From positions 434,001 through 498,000 of the forward strand of contig NZ_JH993797.1 in assembly GCF_000316115.1 (NCBI RefSeq): DNA of 64,000 nt, given 5' to 3'. A program made the translations under genes and the position numbers. This document shows positions 7,126 to 17,399 of this stretch, piece by piece. Origin of the DNA: Leptolyngbya sp. PCC 7375 (GTDB lineage Bacteria; Cyanobacteriota; Cyanobacteriia; Phormidesmidales; Phormidesmidaceae). The stretch's first letter is position 1. Every line of letters begins with the position of its first letter. The notes under the pieces are model-generated. The model did not search any database. It saw nothing but the letters and a program-made list of their open reading frames with translations, and was not told the DNA's origin.

Positions 7126-8183
7126 TTGCGATCGCGAATCAATAAATACAGAAAATAAGGCGCACCAATCACAGCGGTGATGATGCCACAGGGTAATTCA
7201 ATGGGAGCAAATAACAGCCGACCAATCAGGTCAGCCACCACCACCACCATTCCCCCGGTCAGAGCTGCCGTTGGCAACAGCCCCTCATGGGAAGGCCCCA
7301 CCAGCTGACGCGCAATGTGGGGAGCCATCAAACCAATAAAACCAATACTCCCTGCGGTGGCCACCGCCGCCCCAGCCAATGCTACCGAACTCAGTAACAA
7401 CCAGCCACGTTGCCATTCCAACCGGCTGCCCAGACTACGGGCTACATCATCTCCCATTTGTAGAGCATTCAGCTCTCGGCTCAGCACCAGCGACAACAAG
7501 CCAAAAACAATTAGCCAGGGCGTAAAGGCAAACACCTGGGTCCAGCTGCGACCATACACACTGCCTGCCAACCACACCAGCGCCTGACTAACATCGTAAA
7601 TATTACCAAAGGTAACCATTAGATTCGTTAAGGCACCCGCCACTAAGCTAAAGCCCACACCCACTAAAATTAGCCTGACTGGAGCAGCCCCTCCATTCCA
7701 GGCCAGCAGGTATATCAAGACAGCAACTGCGAGGGCTCCCATAAAAGCGGCCAGGGGGAGTACGGCTATGGGTACCCAAGGGAAAACAACAATTAGACTG
7801 ACCGCAGCCAGAGTGGCCCCGGCATTCACACCGATAATGCCAGGGGCGGCCAGGGGATTCCGGGTAATTCCCTGGGTCAGGGTACCTGCCATACCTAGGG
7901 CCATACCCACCCCCCAGGCCACTAAGGTTCTTGGCAAACGCAGTGTATTTACAATAAACCCGTAGTCTGGGTTATCCGTTGGTAAACCCAACACAGTGCG
8001 GATCACAGCTAGCGGGGGCACTGGATATTCGCCTTGACCGACGCTCCATACCATGGCCAACAGAGTCACTAGCATCAGACCCAACAAAACTTTGGGGACT
8101 CGCCGATCTAGGCGTACAGACAGAAACCCTGTTCGTAGGATTAGCCACTGTAGATGTTCTTGGGACTGCCTTGTTTTTTGCAT
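7122..8183 (-). CDS. Iron-chelate ABC transporter permease (FecCD family)
   Basis: 353 residues with about nine to ten membrane segments. The family hallmarks are [40 protein letters not shown] and [19 protein letters not shown] (the EAA-like coupling loop contacting the ATPase), and a [21 protein letters not shown]-terminus. It forms one half of the membrane channel for ferric siderophore import. The partner permease ends 4 bases upstream and the ATPase overlaps its 3' end, so the three form one transcription unit. About 30 extra N-terminal residues precede the first membrane helix. Confidence 0.92.
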   Translation of the reverse strand: MQKTRQSQEHLQWLILRTGFLSVRLDRRVPKVLLGLMLVTLLAMVWSVGQGEYPVPPLAVIRTVLGLPTDNPDYGFIVNTLRLPRTLVAWGVGMALGMAGTLTQGITRNPLAAPGIIGVNAGATLAAVSLIVVFPWVPIAVLPLAAFMGALAVAVLIYLLAWNGGAAPVRLILVGVGFSLVAGALTNLMVTFGNIYDVSQALVWLAGSVYGRSWTQVFAFTPWLIVFGLLSLVLSRELNALQMGDDVARSLGSRLEWQRGWLLLSSVALAGAAVATAGSIGFIGLMAPHIARQLVGPSHEGLLPTAALTGGMVVVVADLIGRLLFAPIELPCGIITAVIGAPYFLYLLIRDRK

Positions 8184-8187
8184 GATG

Positions 8188-9213
8188 CTATCGCCTCACC
8201 CGAGAACGCGTGAGATAAATGAAGAAAGGTGCTCCTAGTAGCGGCATAACAATACCAACCGGTAGTTCTTGGGGTTGAATAATTAGTCGAGCGCCAATGT
8301 CAGCCAACAGCAACAAAATTGCCCCACATAGAGCTGAATAAGGAAGAATCCAGCGGTAGTCGGCCCCTGCCCAGAATCGCACAATGTGAGGAACAATCAG
8401 GCCTAGAAAACCAATGGGACCTGCGATCGCGACCGAACCTCCGGCTAATAAAACAACACTAATGGCGGCGAACACCTTGACCCAGATAGTCTTTTGACCT
8501 AATCCTTTAGCAACAGCATCACCCAGACTCAAGGTGGTCAACTGTTTCCCCATGGCTAAACCTATAACCAGTCCCAACATTAAAAAGGGCATCACCTGGA
8601 TCACGAGTTCCATATCTCGCCCAGCGACAGATCCAGCTAACCAAAAGCGAATCTCTTCTAAGGTGCGCTGGCTGAGGATCAAAATCCCCGTCGTTAACGA
8701 TGAGATCAAAGCCGTCAGGGCAGCTCCAGCAATCGTTAGATTAAGCGGATTCAGTCCCCCTCGTCCTAGAGACCCCAAACCATAAACTGTAATGGCTGCA
8801 ATAGCTGCCCCAACTAATGCAAACCCAGCATAGACACGCAGCGATGTGGCGTTAAACCAAAAGACTGAAACAACCACAGCTAAAGCCGCACCAGAGTTTA
8901 TCCCTAAAATACCAGGGTCAGCCAAGGGATTCCGCGTCAGTCCCTGCATGATGGCTCCAGAGACTGCTACGGCGGCCCCAACCAACAATGCCGTTATGGA
9001 ACGGGGTAATCGTACGGTACGAATAATTAAGTGTTCTGTAGAACCATTGGGAGAGACTAATGCCTGATAAACATCCATGGGCGCAATATCAGCAACGCCT
9101 AAAGCGATGCTGGCCATCAAGCATGTCAACAACAACGAAACTCCGATAACGTATCCCGCTGTGAGTAGGGTTGTTCGTGATTGAATGAACAATTGATTTT
9201 TAACTCTCTCCAT
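8188..9213 (-). CDS. Iron-chelate ABC transporter permease (FecCD family), partner subunit
   Basis: 341 residues, polytopic. Motifs [24 protein letters not shown] segment, [39 protein letters not shown] and the C-terminal [20 protein letters not shown] place it in the FecCD family. It would pair with the following permease to form a heterodimeric channel, as FecC with FecD or FhuB halves. It begins 5 bases after the tonB-like stop, so energy transducer and ABC transporter appear co-transcribed. No substrate-binding lipoprotein or outer-membrane receptor is encoded in this cluster; those partners must lie elsewhere. Confidence 0.92.
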   Translation of the reverse strand: MERVKNQLFIQSRTTLLTAGYVIGVSLLLTCLMASIALGVADIAPMDVYQALVSPNGSTEHLIIRTVRLPRSITALLVGAAVAVSGAIMQGLTRNPLADPGILGINSGAALAVVVSVFWFNATSLRVYAGFALVGAAIAAITVYGLGSLGRGGLNPLNLTIAGAALTALISSLTTGILILSQRTLEEIRFWLAGSVAGRDMELVIQVMPFLMLGLVIGLAMGKQLTTLSLGDAVAKGLGQKTIWVKVFAAISVVLLAGGSVAIAGPIGFLGLIVPHIVRFWAGADYRWILPYSALCGAILLLLADIGARLIIQPQELPVGIVMPLLGAPFFIYLTRSRVRR

Positions 9214-9218
9214 GTTTA

Positions 9219-10715
9219 CTAGCTTTCCGGTACTGGTGCACTAGTAGGCGATGGATCTGCGGGTGTGGGTTGCGCACTCGGCTGGGGTGCCGGTTGCGCA
9301 CTCGGCTGGGGTGTCGGAGACGTTGGCGCACTCGGCTGGGGTACCGGTTGCGCACTCGGCTGGGGTGTCGGAGACGTTGGGGAGCCTGTTTGAGGCACCG
9401 GAGATACTGGCGTACTCGGTTGGGGCTCACTGGGCGCGGGCGTTGATGGTGTTGCCGATGGTTGTGGTGTTACAGGAGCAGTTGGTTCAGCTGTTGCTGG
9501 TCCAGCATTGCTCGGGGGAGTAGGTGTATCAGGAGCCTCTAATGCCGTATCTGTCTCCTGCCCTGAAGACGATTCATCTTCATCTGTTGCATCTGCTTCA
9601 TTAGAAACTGATGCCGGACTGGCTGGCTGATTGTTGTTAACAGTTTCATCGCTGGCATTTGATGACGGGGTTGTATTGGGTGGATTCTCTGCTTCAGGTG
9701 CAGGTGTTTCTGGCTGAGACGTTACAGGTGAGGGGGCTGCCACAGGAGCAGTTTCCTCCACTGTATGTTGTTCACCTCGTTCCCGCGCGGCGCGATTACG
9801 TTCAGACCCCTCAATGGAAAAGTCCACCTCAATGGTGCGAGCACGTCCTTGACCACCTGAGGTAAATGTTGATTCTCTGACGGCTTCCAAGGCTGCTCGA
9901 TCTAAAGCTGCACTACCGCTAGATTGAGTAACACGAGCATTAATAACGTTGCCGTCCTCATCAACCTCAAATTCGATCGCTGGTTGTCCTTCGACTGCAT
10001 CGTCTAAGGCTTCGTCAGGATAGTCGGGGCGAATACAATTACGACAGCCAAATCGAGTACTCCCGCGACCCGGGGGGCGCGCAGCAGGCTCCCGCCATGC
10101 CGCTGTTGTTGTTTCAGAACTATTTCCGGTCTCTGCTGAGCCCGTTCTTGTTCCCTCTGAGCCTGTTCCTGTGCCCCCGGTGGCAAGAGTAGGCACGGTA
10201 ATGCTGGGGCCAGAAGCCCCAGCCACCCTAGTCGGCCCATTGCCTTCGAGTATGGGTGGCTGAGCGTTTGGACGTTCGGTAGGCTCGTTTTCGGCAGAAG
10301 CGCTATCGGGCTCTTCTGCCACCTCGGCCTCCGTTTCCGACTCTTCGGTAACTTCAGGTTCTACCTCAGGCTCAGGCTCTGTGGCAACTTCAGGTTCTAC
10401 CTCAGGCTCAGGCTCTGTGGCAACTTCACGCTCTGTCGGCTGCTGGACGTTCTGAGGTAGAGGTTTGGGTGGCTCTGGTTCCGGGAGCGGTTCTTCTGGC
10501 TCTGGCTCTATCTCAGTTTCAGGTTCAAGTGGAGCTGTGACTATCAGCTCAATGCGCTCCGGTTCATTCTGCTGGAGAAAACTTGGCCTAAGAGCCAACA
10601 AAGGGACCAGTGCCGCGTGACTTCCAACAGCACACACTAACCCCCAGCAGACCCATCTGCGCGCAATAGCTTCTTCCCGATGATGTTGCTCTATGCAAGC
10701 TTGAGAAAGCGCCAT
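9219..10715 (-). CDS. TonB-family energy transducer with long C-terminal proline-rich tail
   Basis: About 498 residues from the ATG at 10715; a TTG at 10742 is possible but less likely. One N-terminal membrane helix (about residues 22-42) is followed by an acidic Pro/Glu-rich spacer ([20 protein letters not shown]) spanning the periplasm. The TonB C-terminal domain follows ([51 protein letters not shown]; residues ~220-300). The domain normally ends the protein, but here about 195 residues of low-complexity Pro/Ser/Thr/Ala sequence follow. A CRNC pair just before the domain is also unusual. The protein would transmit proton-motive force from ExbBD (encoded divergently) to outer-membrane siderophore receptors. 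Confidence 0.85.
   Translation of the reverse strand: MALSQACIEQHHREEAIARRWVCWGLVCAVGSHAALVPLLALRPSFLQQNEPERIELIVTAPLEPETEIEPEPEEPLPEPEPPKPLPQNVQQPTEREVATEPEPEVEPEVATEPEPEVEPEVTEESETEAEVAEEPDSASAENEPTERPNAQPPILEGNGPTRVAGASGPSITVPTLATGGTGTGSEGTRTGSAETGNSSETTTAAWREPAARPPGRGSTRFGCRNCIRPDYPDEALDDAVEGQPAIEFEVDEDGNVINARVTQSSGSAALDRAALEAVRESTFTSGGQGRARTIEVDFSIEGSERNRAARERGEQHTVEETAPVAAPSPVTSQPETPAPEAENPPNTTPSSNASDETVNNNQPASPASVSNEADATDEDESSSGQETDTALEAPDTPTPPSNAGPATAEPTAPVTPQPSATPSTPAPSEPQPSTPVSPVPQTGSPTSPTPQPSAQPVPQPSAPTSPTPQPSAQPAPQPSAQPTPADPSPTSAPVPES
9270..9376. repeat. Tandem repeats coding the Pro-rich tail of the TonB-like protein
   Basis: Two near-identical units (9270-9322 and 9323-9376), each itself two related half-units containing GCGCACTCGGCTGGGGT. 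They encode PQPSA-type repeats. Such repeats can change copy number by slippage, so tail length may vary among strains. Confidence 0.75.
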
Positions 10716-11060
10716 ACAAAAGCTATTGATAACCTTTGTCAATTAAGACTCAGTGTGGACTGTTTGATTTTAGCTCTATTGATAAAAAAAGGAAAATAAG
10801 TCAGTCAGTTTAATTACGATTGACTCCATCTAACTCTATCTAATTCTTAACGGTTCCAAGCCTTACAATCAAATCTATTCGGTCTTGTCAGGGAAATGTT
10901 CTTGGTACGGTTAGATTTCATCTATGTATATTAGAATGAGCTGCTATATGACATCTAATGTCATCAACAGTTGATACGCTATACCAGTGTGTGTCATGGT
11001 AGCTTTCTGTGGACGGCAGCAACGATGATTTTTGAGATTTAGGCGTGATTAGGTTTTGTT
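10716..11060. promoter_or_regulatory. Divergent promoter region between tonB-like and exbB-like genes
   Basis: About 340 AT-rich bases between two iron-uptake units transcribed outward. Fur control would be expected from the gene content, but I could not point to a convincing Fur box by eye. No open frame of note. Confidence 0.45.
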
Positions 11061-11714
11061 ATGTCTTTGACTGAGATTTTTCAAGCAGGTGGAATTGTGA
11101 TGTGGCCACTTGCGTTGTTCTCGTTGATCGCGATCGCACTTTCCGTTGAGCGTTTAGTTTTTTGGATACGCATTAATCGCAGCCAACGAAAAGTCGTAAA
11201 ACAAATTTTGGCAACCTACCGTCGCACGCCCATGGATGTGTTTACACTCTTGCGACAAAATATTCACCTACCAATCTCTCGTATTTTTCTTGAAGCGCTA
11301 GAGCTTGAGAAGCCTTCTCCTAGCCAGTTTCGTTTGGCACTAGAAAGTGCTACCCAAGCAGAATTACCAATGCTGAAGCGATTTAATACTGTTTTTCAGA
11401 CAATTATCACAGTCTCACCACTGTTAGGTCTTCTAGGAACTATTTTGGGTCTCATTAATTCGTTTGGCGCGATTGAGATTGGTGGTATTGGGACCAATGC
11501 GAATGCGGTCACTAGTGGCATTAGCGAAGCATTGGTATCAACAGCAACGGGAATGGTCGTTGCCATCTTCACATTACTGTTCGCTAATTTATTTCGTGGT
11601 CTTTACAAACGACAGATTTCGCTTTTGCAAGAACATGGTGGTCAGCTTGAATTACTGTACGAAGATCACTACACCAACAACAAGTTAGGAAGCCAAGAAT
11701 ATGCACATCCTTGA
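11061..11714 (+). CDS. exbB: ExbB-like proton channel (MotA/TolQ/ExbB family)
   Basis: 217 residues. Three membrane segments: MWPLALFSLIAIALSVERLV near the N-terminus, and two in the C-terminal half, where the family signature SPLLGLLGTILGLINSFGAI and ISEALVSTATGMVVAIFTLL lie. These form the pentameric channel around ExbD that energises TonB. The 3' end overlaps exbD by 14 bases, a strong sign of coupled translation. It is divergent from the tonB-like gene. Confidence 0.92.
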   Translation: MSLTEIFQAGGIVMWPLALFSLIAIALSVERLVFWIRINRSQRKVVKQILATYRRTPMDVFTLLRQNIHLPISRIFLEALELEKPSPSQFRLALESATQAELPMLKRFNTVFQTIITVSPLLGLLGTILGLINSFGAIEIGGIGTNANAVTSGISEALVSTATGMVVAIFTLLFANLFRGLYKRQISLLQEHGGQLELLYEDHYTNNKLGSQEYAHP

Positions 11715-12135
11715 CAACGAGCAAGAAGACGAGTTTGAGATTAATATCCTGCCAATGATCGATGTGATTTTTGCAATTCTTGCATTTTTCATCGTTTCGA
11801 CGCTTTTTCTAACTCGCACAGAAGGACTACCCGTCAATTTACCTACAACCGATACGTCTGAGCCACAGGATCCGGCTGACTTCACGGTCACAATTCAGCC
11901 AGATGGTAACCTTTTTCTTGATGATGTATCTGTTACAGAAGAGACTCTGCGTGAGCGAATTCTGGTTCAGCTTGAACCTGAACAAGTGGTGTTGATTACT
12001 ATCAAAGCAGATGAACAGACTTATCATGGCAAGGTTATTACAGTCATGGATGAATTAAGAACCATAGAAGGAGCAAGGTTAGGTATCGCTACGTTACCTA
12101 AGCCGGCTTCTCCTAATGCAGTTGAAAATCGCTAG
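11701..12135 (+). CDS. exbD: ExbD-like biopolymer transport protein
   Basis: 144 residues. A short cytoplasmic N-terminus (DEFEINILPMIDVIFAILAF) runs into a single membrane helix carrying the conserved proton-relay aspartate (MIDVIF). The periplasmic domain follows (LPVNLPTTDTSEPQDPADFT, VTIQPDGNLFLDD, YHGKVITVMDELRTIEGARL), as in ExbD/TolR. It works with the preceding ExbB and the divergent TonB-like protein. The start overlaps exbB. The gene converges on the NACHT gene; no clear terminator was seen in the 138-base gap. Confidence 0.92.
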   Translation: MHILDNEQEDEFEINILPMIDVIFAILAFFIVSTLFLTRTEGLPVNLPTTDTSEPQDPADFTVTIQPDGNLFLDDVSVTEETLRERILVQLEPEQVVLITIKADEQTYHGKVITVMDELRTIEGARLGIATLPKPASPNAVENR

Positions 12136-12273
12136 TACTTTGTGGTGTAAGTTTGCCCATTATTAAATGTGGATGAGTCGATGGGTAAATGGGTGGATGC
12201 AGTAGCAGCCAAATTGCTGACATCGGGTACTTTTCTCTTATGTAGAAAGACTGTCGTCAGAGGTCGTCTTTAA

Positions 12274-15200
12274 TTAAGCACTTTTAGATTTCCTTAGCAT
12301 CTGGAACCACTGATGCAATAACAATAACCGAATCCGATAACAATCATATCCGTCTGGATGTTCCGTCTGCTCCACAATGCCAAAATTCTGTAGGACATGC
12401 ACCGCGTCCAAACATTGAATCTCTGAAAGATTTAATTTCTTAGATAGAAACCCTAACAGTGTCCTTGCCCGCAGCCAACCATCCGTATTATTAGATGCCG
12501 TTGTCATGATACTCAGAGCATTCAACACATGATGCACCTTAGGTTTTGACTTATACGCCCTAAGCTCGCCAATAATGCCATGCTCTACATAGGCTTTCAA
12601 CGATTGATCGCGAAAGACTTTTCTCAGGTGTTGTTGAGCAAAGTCAAACGTTATATACCCTGTCGAACCTGCCTCAGTCTGAGTGGTGGCCTTTCGAACT
12701 AAGAATCCAGCGACCTTTCTAATCAAAAAGGGATGGCCACCACTCAGACGGTGAATGGCCTGGGTCGTTTGATAGTCAAACTCCCACTGCATAAGGCTGC
12801 CAAGACCATTAACTAAAGCCAGGGTCTCATGGATCGAAAATGGCTTTAGAAACGTCTCTTTAAAAAACCGATGCAGTGGATTCTTGGCGGTGTCAGAAAA
12901 GTTCCACTGCTTAATCCGATTACATTGTGGTCTTACAGCAGTGACGACTAAAGATACCAGTTGTTCTTTCTGGCTCAAACCTTGTAATGCGCTGAATACA
13001 AAATTAAACTCTTCTGCTTTCTCCTCAAATTTTTCATTGGAACGTGGAAAAATCTTATCTAAATTGTCGAGGCAGCAAAGGATCGGTAGCTCATAGCCAA
13101 CGCCTTCAAGATCCTTAGATAATTTCTTGAAGTGCTGGTAAAAATCACGCGATACGTCTTTGATGGGTTGACCACTTTCTGAGAAAAGAGGGGGCTGCTC
13201 TAGCAATGGATTTCTATTTTTTACTAAAGCATAGAGAGTTTGCAGAATATCATCTAGTAACTCAACGCCATAACCAATATCGGTGTACTTCTGCAAGTCT
13301 ATACAAATAACAGCGTGATCCTGGCTCATCAGAGATAACTGATGGAGGACAGATGACTTTCCTGACTTACGCAGGCCAAATAAACCTATGTTTTGATTGT
13401 CCTTTAAATCGGTCGCTAATTCTTCCAGGAGTTCAGCGTGCCCAAAAAACAGTAGTTTGTCATGAATCGGCTTTTTGCCCCTGAAGAAGTCAACCGTATC
13501 AGTATATTGACGAGCATAGTTTATCAGTACTTCTTTGCAGCTATCGGCATCAGTTAAGACATGTTCGACTTCCGCCAAAGCAATGGGAATCACCTTAAAG
13601 TTTTGATGGGCTCTCAAATCGGCAATTAGCTTTCTCGGTGCACTCTCAGGCAGCGCCTCATACAGGATGATCCCAGTTAGATCTGAGTTATGGGCTTTGA
13701 TCTCATCAGATTTATGGCATAATTTGTTGAGGATATCTTCCGTCAGATATTCTGCTACGGCGGCTACAAAAAATGGTGGGTTTAATCCAAACTCGTCTGA
13801 AATCTTGGTGACTAAGAGATTCTCATCATCGTCCTGTTTTGATGTTGCGCCCACTTGGTCTAAAAAGCTTTGAGCTGTCAACATGGCTGTGCGATACCCC
13901 CCTGTGGTAAGGGAGAGAATTTGTTCCTGAACAGATTCCCACAGCTCGGGCGATACACGTTTTGCTTCCTGTCTGCACTTCAACATCAACAGTGTTACGT
14001 ACAAGCAATCTTGACAGGCCTTGGCTTCCTGGCGAGTCAGCATTAACCAGGCTTCATCGATCTTTAAAATGCCTAGACATACTTGCTTAAGCTCATCTAG
14101 AAACTTTTTATGAATATGGCTTGGAAACTGGGTGCCTGGTATATTGAGACTCAATCGGTTGAGCTGTTCGAATAGTGATAAAAAGTCAGAACCTGAGAAA
14201 ATTTCGTTGTTCTTTAGATCTTCATCGAGGGAAGAACGCTGCCCATGGTTCTTCAGGTAGCGCATGCTGCGAACACTGGCTCGCTTTCGGATTGTGTTAG
14301 CTAAAGGTCTCGCTAACTGAACAGCTTTTTTAAGTTCGCTTTGAGCGCGTTTTCTTGCTGTTGTTTCGCTGAGTTTTCCCGTTTTTTTAACCTGTAAAAC
14401 AACACTCTGGAATGCATTGATGAGATGGGTTGTCAAGGTTAAATCACTTGATGCCCTCAGATTATAGATAAAGGGTTGTAGTAATGCTTGGACGATTTCC
14501 AACTCTCCTTTGAGTTTGGAACTTTGGGCTAAAATTCGACTGTAATGGAATGCTCGGTAGAGGGCATTAGCGCGTTTCTCGATCAGCTTCTCAGGTGTAG
14601 GTTCATCCGCTGTTACTTGGGCAGCCCACATCCATAGCGAGCTAAGCTGTTCTGTATTGATATAACCTTGGGCTACCTGGTTGAGGTAGAGCAGCAGGTT
14701 AATAACGTTGCTTTCGTCGTACTTGAGGCCAGCAATCAGTAGAAAAACTTCTTCCCACCGCTTATCATTTGCGTATAGCCGTACCATCTCTGAAAGAGCT
14801 TGGTTGCTGTAGTTTTCGTGGATGTACTTGGCAACTAAAAATTCTTGAAAGGTAAGGTGTGAAAATGAATAGATGCCCTCAGACTGTTCGACCAGGATGC
14901 CTTGCTGAATTGCGATCGCATCCAATATATTCTCTCCACTCAGGTTACTGGGCGCATTCAATTCTCTGAGCAAAAATTCCCGAATATGCTCGACTAGATT
15001 GACTTTAGTGAATAGAATTTTGTCATCTCTAAAAGCCTTGTAGGCAATTTCTGCCAACAGTTTCTCCTCAAGCTCTACATGCAGACCTTCATAAATACCT
15101 TCGTTGGAGACCCGCTTTTCATCAAACCATTTCTCTAACAGAATGCGCAGACCCTCATGGTAAAGGATGCTTCTGTTACCCGAAAATGTTAAAGAACGGC

Positions 15201-16155
15201 TATAAACCAGACATAAAAATGTCAGCAGCAGCGGCGTGCGGGCAAGCTCTCTAACCGCAACATTATCTGATTTCCGAATGGACTTCCAACACTTCTCCGC
15301 TGCTTCAGAACCGTCTGCCCGATCGACAGTGAACCAGTTAAAAATAAAATTTTTAATCTGATCTTGACCATTACCCGCCAGGGTTATCTCTCGAAAACTT
15401 GGCGACGGACTACGATAAGCAGCTGCTCGACAAGAAATAACGTAGCGATTTTTCTTATAGCGTTCTACAAAGGCCTCAATTTTATCAAGGACTTTATAGC
15501 GACGTTTTGATGAGACTTCATCTAGACCATCAAATAAGATTAAAAAACGTCCTTTCTTTAAGGCATTTTCAGTAATTTCTAAGCTGCTTGGAAAGTCAAA
15601 TGATTCTAATTCATTGGCAATATAGGCTTGAAAACCGACTGCTCCCTCAGTAAATTTTTTTAAATCAATCCAAAGGGGTATACATGCATGATGAAACTCA
15701 GTTTCATTCGCATGTTTGAGGGCTTCTAAACCAATTTTCCGAAGCAGCGTCGTTTTACCGACACCGGGTGCACCAATCACTGATAAATACTGAAGCTCGT
15801 TGGCAACATGTATGGCTGTTTTTTGCAGTTTTGAACTGGAACGTAGCTTGCGCTCGTTGCGATCTCGACAGGCCTTTTCCATGTCATCAATTGACATAGA
15901 TTTATTAATTTCGCTTTCTTCCAAAAAACGTACAGGAACGTAAACCGAATCGAGGCTTACGGGCTTGCTCATGCCCAGAACCTTAAGCTTGCCATGACGT
16001 TGTCTAAATCTGTGCACATATGCCTGAGAGGCAGTCAAAATAGCTTGCCTCGTCTGTGGATTAGGACGCTTTTTGAGCAGGCCGAAGAAAAATCCTCTCC
16101 TGGTTCCCAATGCGTCAATAATTAGGCTAGATAACGATTGGGCCTCTTCAGACAT
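12274..16155 (-). CDS. NACHT NTPase with a second P-loop ATPase module; candidate immune sensor
   Basis: 1293 residues, cytoplasmic. A helical N-terminal domain includes RQRHGKLKVLGMSKPVSLD, typical of cyanobacterial NACHT proteins. The NACHT ATPase has Walker A GAPGVGKTTLLRK at ~128 and Walker B LILFDGLDEVSSKRR at ~205, a CRAAAYR sensor region and a winged-helix part with FSHLTFQEFLVAKYIHENY near 430. A long helical region follows. From about residue 880 comes a second module with Walker A GLFGLRKSGKSSVLHQ (~920) and an LPILCCLDNLDKIF acidic strand (~1023), then AAA-like lid sequence. Related bacterial NACHT proteins defend against phage. Two STAND-type P-loops in one chain are uncommon. No separate effector gene is adjacent, so signalling output is unknown. 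Confidence 0.82.
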   Translation of the reverse strand: MSEEAQSLSSLIIDALGTRRGFFFGLLKKRPNPQTRQAILTASQAYVHRFRQRHGKLKVLGMSKPVSLDSVYVPVRFLEESEINKSMSIDDMEKACRDRNERKLRSSSKLQKTAIHVANELQYLSVIGAPGVGKTTLLRKIGLEALKHANETEFHHACIPLWIDLKKFTEGAVGFQAYIANELESFDFPSSLEITENALKKGRFLILFDGLDEVSSKRRYKVLDKIEAFVERYKKNRYVISCRAAAYRSPSPSFREITLAGNGQDQIKNFIFNWFTVDRADGSEAAEKCWKSIRKSDNVAVRELARTPLLLTFLCLVYSRSLTFSGNRSILYHEGLRILLEKWFDEKRVSNEGIYEGLHVELEEKLLAEIAYKAFRDDKILFTKVNLVEHIREFLLRELNAPSNLSGENILDAIAIQQGILVEQSEGIYSFSHLTFQEFLVAKYIHENYSNQALSEMVRLYANDKRWEEVFLLIAGLKYDESNVINLLLYLNQVAQGYINTEQLSSLWMWAAQVTADEPTPEKLIEKRANALYRAFHYSRILAQSSKLKGELEIVQALLQPFIYNLRASSDLTLTTHLINAFQSVVLQVKKTGKLSETTARKRAQSELKKAVQLARPLANTIRKRASVRSMRYLKNHGQRSSLDEDLKNNEIFSGSDFLSLFEQLNRLSLNIPGTQFPSHIHKKFLDELKQVCLGILKIDEAWLMLTRQEAKACQDCLYVTLLMLKCRQEAKRVSPELWESVQEQILSLTTGGYRTAMLTAQSFLDQVGATSKQDDDENLLVTKISDEFGLNPPFFVAAVAEYLTEDILNKLCHKSDEIKAHNSDLTGIILYEALPESAPRKLIADLRAHQNFKVIPIALAEVEHVLTDADSCKEVLINYARQYTDTVDFFRGKKPIHDKLLFFGHAELLEELATDLKDNQNIGLFGLRKSGKSSVLHQLSLMSQDHAVICIDLQKYTDIGYGVELLDDILQTLYALVKNRNPLLEQPPLFSESGQPIKDVSRDFYQHFKKLSKDLEGVGYELPILCCLDNLDKIFPRSNEKFEEKAEEFNFVFSALQGLSQKEQLVSLVVTAVRPQCNRIKQWNFSDTAKNPLHRFFKETFLKPFSIHETLALVNGLGSLMQWEFDYQTTQAIHRLSGGHPFLIRKVAGFLVRKATTQTEAGSTGYITFDFAQQHLRKVFRDQSLKAYVEHGIIGELRAYKSKPKVHHVLNALSIMTTASNNTDGWLRARTLLGFLSKKLNLSEIQCLDAVHVLQNFGIVEQTEHPDGYDCYRIRLLLLHQWFQMLRKSKSA

Positions 16156-16913
16156 AATAGGACGATCATTCCTTTTTAAGAACTCATTGTGATGATTTTT
16201 ACATGGGACTATGCTGTGAGTCTACCTTGATCCACTCTGAACGTGATCTAGTTATTTTAGCGTATCCATTCATGTTAAGAAATTCCAACTAGCTAGGTGT
16301 TCAGAATCCAGACGATCAGTAAGGCGCTGGATTTTTGCACCCAATGTCTAATTTATACAGTTGAGAAAACTTTTTACTTTGATTTTATTACCATTTATAT
16401 AGGGATTAGTTTATGGCTAAAGGTGTTTACAGTTTTGCTTTCTGAGGCTTCAGGGCCCCTTGGCGATCGGTACCCATCATGGGTACAGTCTTCTGTACAT
16501 CAACCTTGCTTGGTTGAGAAACCCATGGTGCTTTTTAAACCCATGTTTAAGTGATCCTGGGATTAGGGGACTGTACAAAAATAAAGGCCCAGGTTGGAGC
16601 TGCAAATGGATGGATGAGTGATGGGGTAATGGGATGATTATTTAAGCGCAAGTGCCTTCACACAGTCTAGACGTGGCAGATGAAACAATACTGAGGAGCG
16701 GCAACGCCAAAAATAACTTAAAAATTGTTATATCCATACTCCACTTCAATAGAGAGCTATTTAGATGGATAAAGCACGCGTACGGAATATTCACTGTGAA
16801 TCGCGAATACTATACCCATATATCTAATGCTAAGGTTAACGCTCTGCTAGAAGAAGTTTAAGATAGCTTCAGAAGCTGATTAAGCTTATGACAACAATTA
16901 GGTGTAATCAGTA
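16156..16913. other. Intergenic region without supported gene; one palindrome
   Basis: 758 bases. Short open frames here lack ribosome sites and family features. The perfect palindrome GTACCCATCATGGGTAC at 16470-16486 could be a protein-binding site. A GGATGAGTGATGGGGTAATG-like stretch near 16612 resembles one near 12171, which may be a small dispersed repeat. Confidence 0.4.
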
Positions 16914-17399
16914 ATGGATATTCGCCTTGCTAATGAAACAGACCTATTGGAGCTGTCAGCTCTGTTTCGACAGACAGTGTTAGTGCATGCCCCAAAATAC
17001 TACACAAAGGCTCAAACGGAAGTGTGGGCAGCTTCCCCTTTAGATGTTGAGCATTTTCGTCAATTCATTCTAGAAGTTACCACGTTTGTTGCGATTGATA
17101 AAACAGGTATCCTAGGATTTTCAGGCATTGGAGACAATGGTCATGTGGCATCAGCTTATGTTCGATACAACAGTCTTCATCAGGGTATTGGTTCTAAATT
17201 AATGAAAACTGTACTGAACTATGCCCATGAGCATCACATGCAAAGACTTTACGCGGAAGCCAGTGAATTTAGCTTAGGGCTATTTAAGAAATTTGGTTTT
17301 CAGCTGTATGACACTGAAGTGGTTTCTCGGCAAGGTGTAGAGTTCGAACGTTATCTGGTTGAATTATTCTTACTAGAACTTAAAATGGATCACCGCTAA
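16914..17399 (+). CDS. GNAT-family N-acetyltransferase
   Basis: 161 residues. Starts MDIRLANETDLLELSALFRQ, the first beta-alpha of the GNAT fold. The acetyl-CoA-binding loop appears as YNSLHQGIGSKLMKTVLNYA (Q-x-x-G-x-G pattern), and the C-terminal strand-helix as LYAEASEFSLGLFKKFGFQL, typical of the family. It transfers an acetyl group from acetyl-CoA to an unknown amine. It is isolated, with nearly 760 untranslated bases upstream and over 1.1 kb downstream, so its context gives no hint of substrate. Confidence 0.85.
   Translation: MDIRLANETDLLELSALFRQTVLVHAPKYYTKAQTEVWAASPLDVEHFRQFILEVTTFVAIDKTGILGFSGIGDNGHVASAYVRYNSLHQGIGSKLMKTVLNYAHEHHMQRLYAEASEFSLGLFKKFGFQLYDTEVVSRQGVEFERYLVELFLLELKMDHR

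Noticed and set aside
9270..9376. CRISPR array
   Set aside because: The repeats are contiguous, coding and without unique spacers; they encode the Pro-rich tail.
10716..11060. Fur box in the divergent iron-uptake promoter region
   Set aside because: No stretch close enough to the 19-bp Fur consensus could be seen by eye.
16297..16554. Open frame of 85 codons between the NACHT and GNAT genes
   Set aside because: No ribosome site and no family features, and it crosses a palindrome.
16652..16861. Open frame of 69 codons before the GNAT gene
   Set aside because: No ribosome site or recognisable motif; the sequence does not look like protein.
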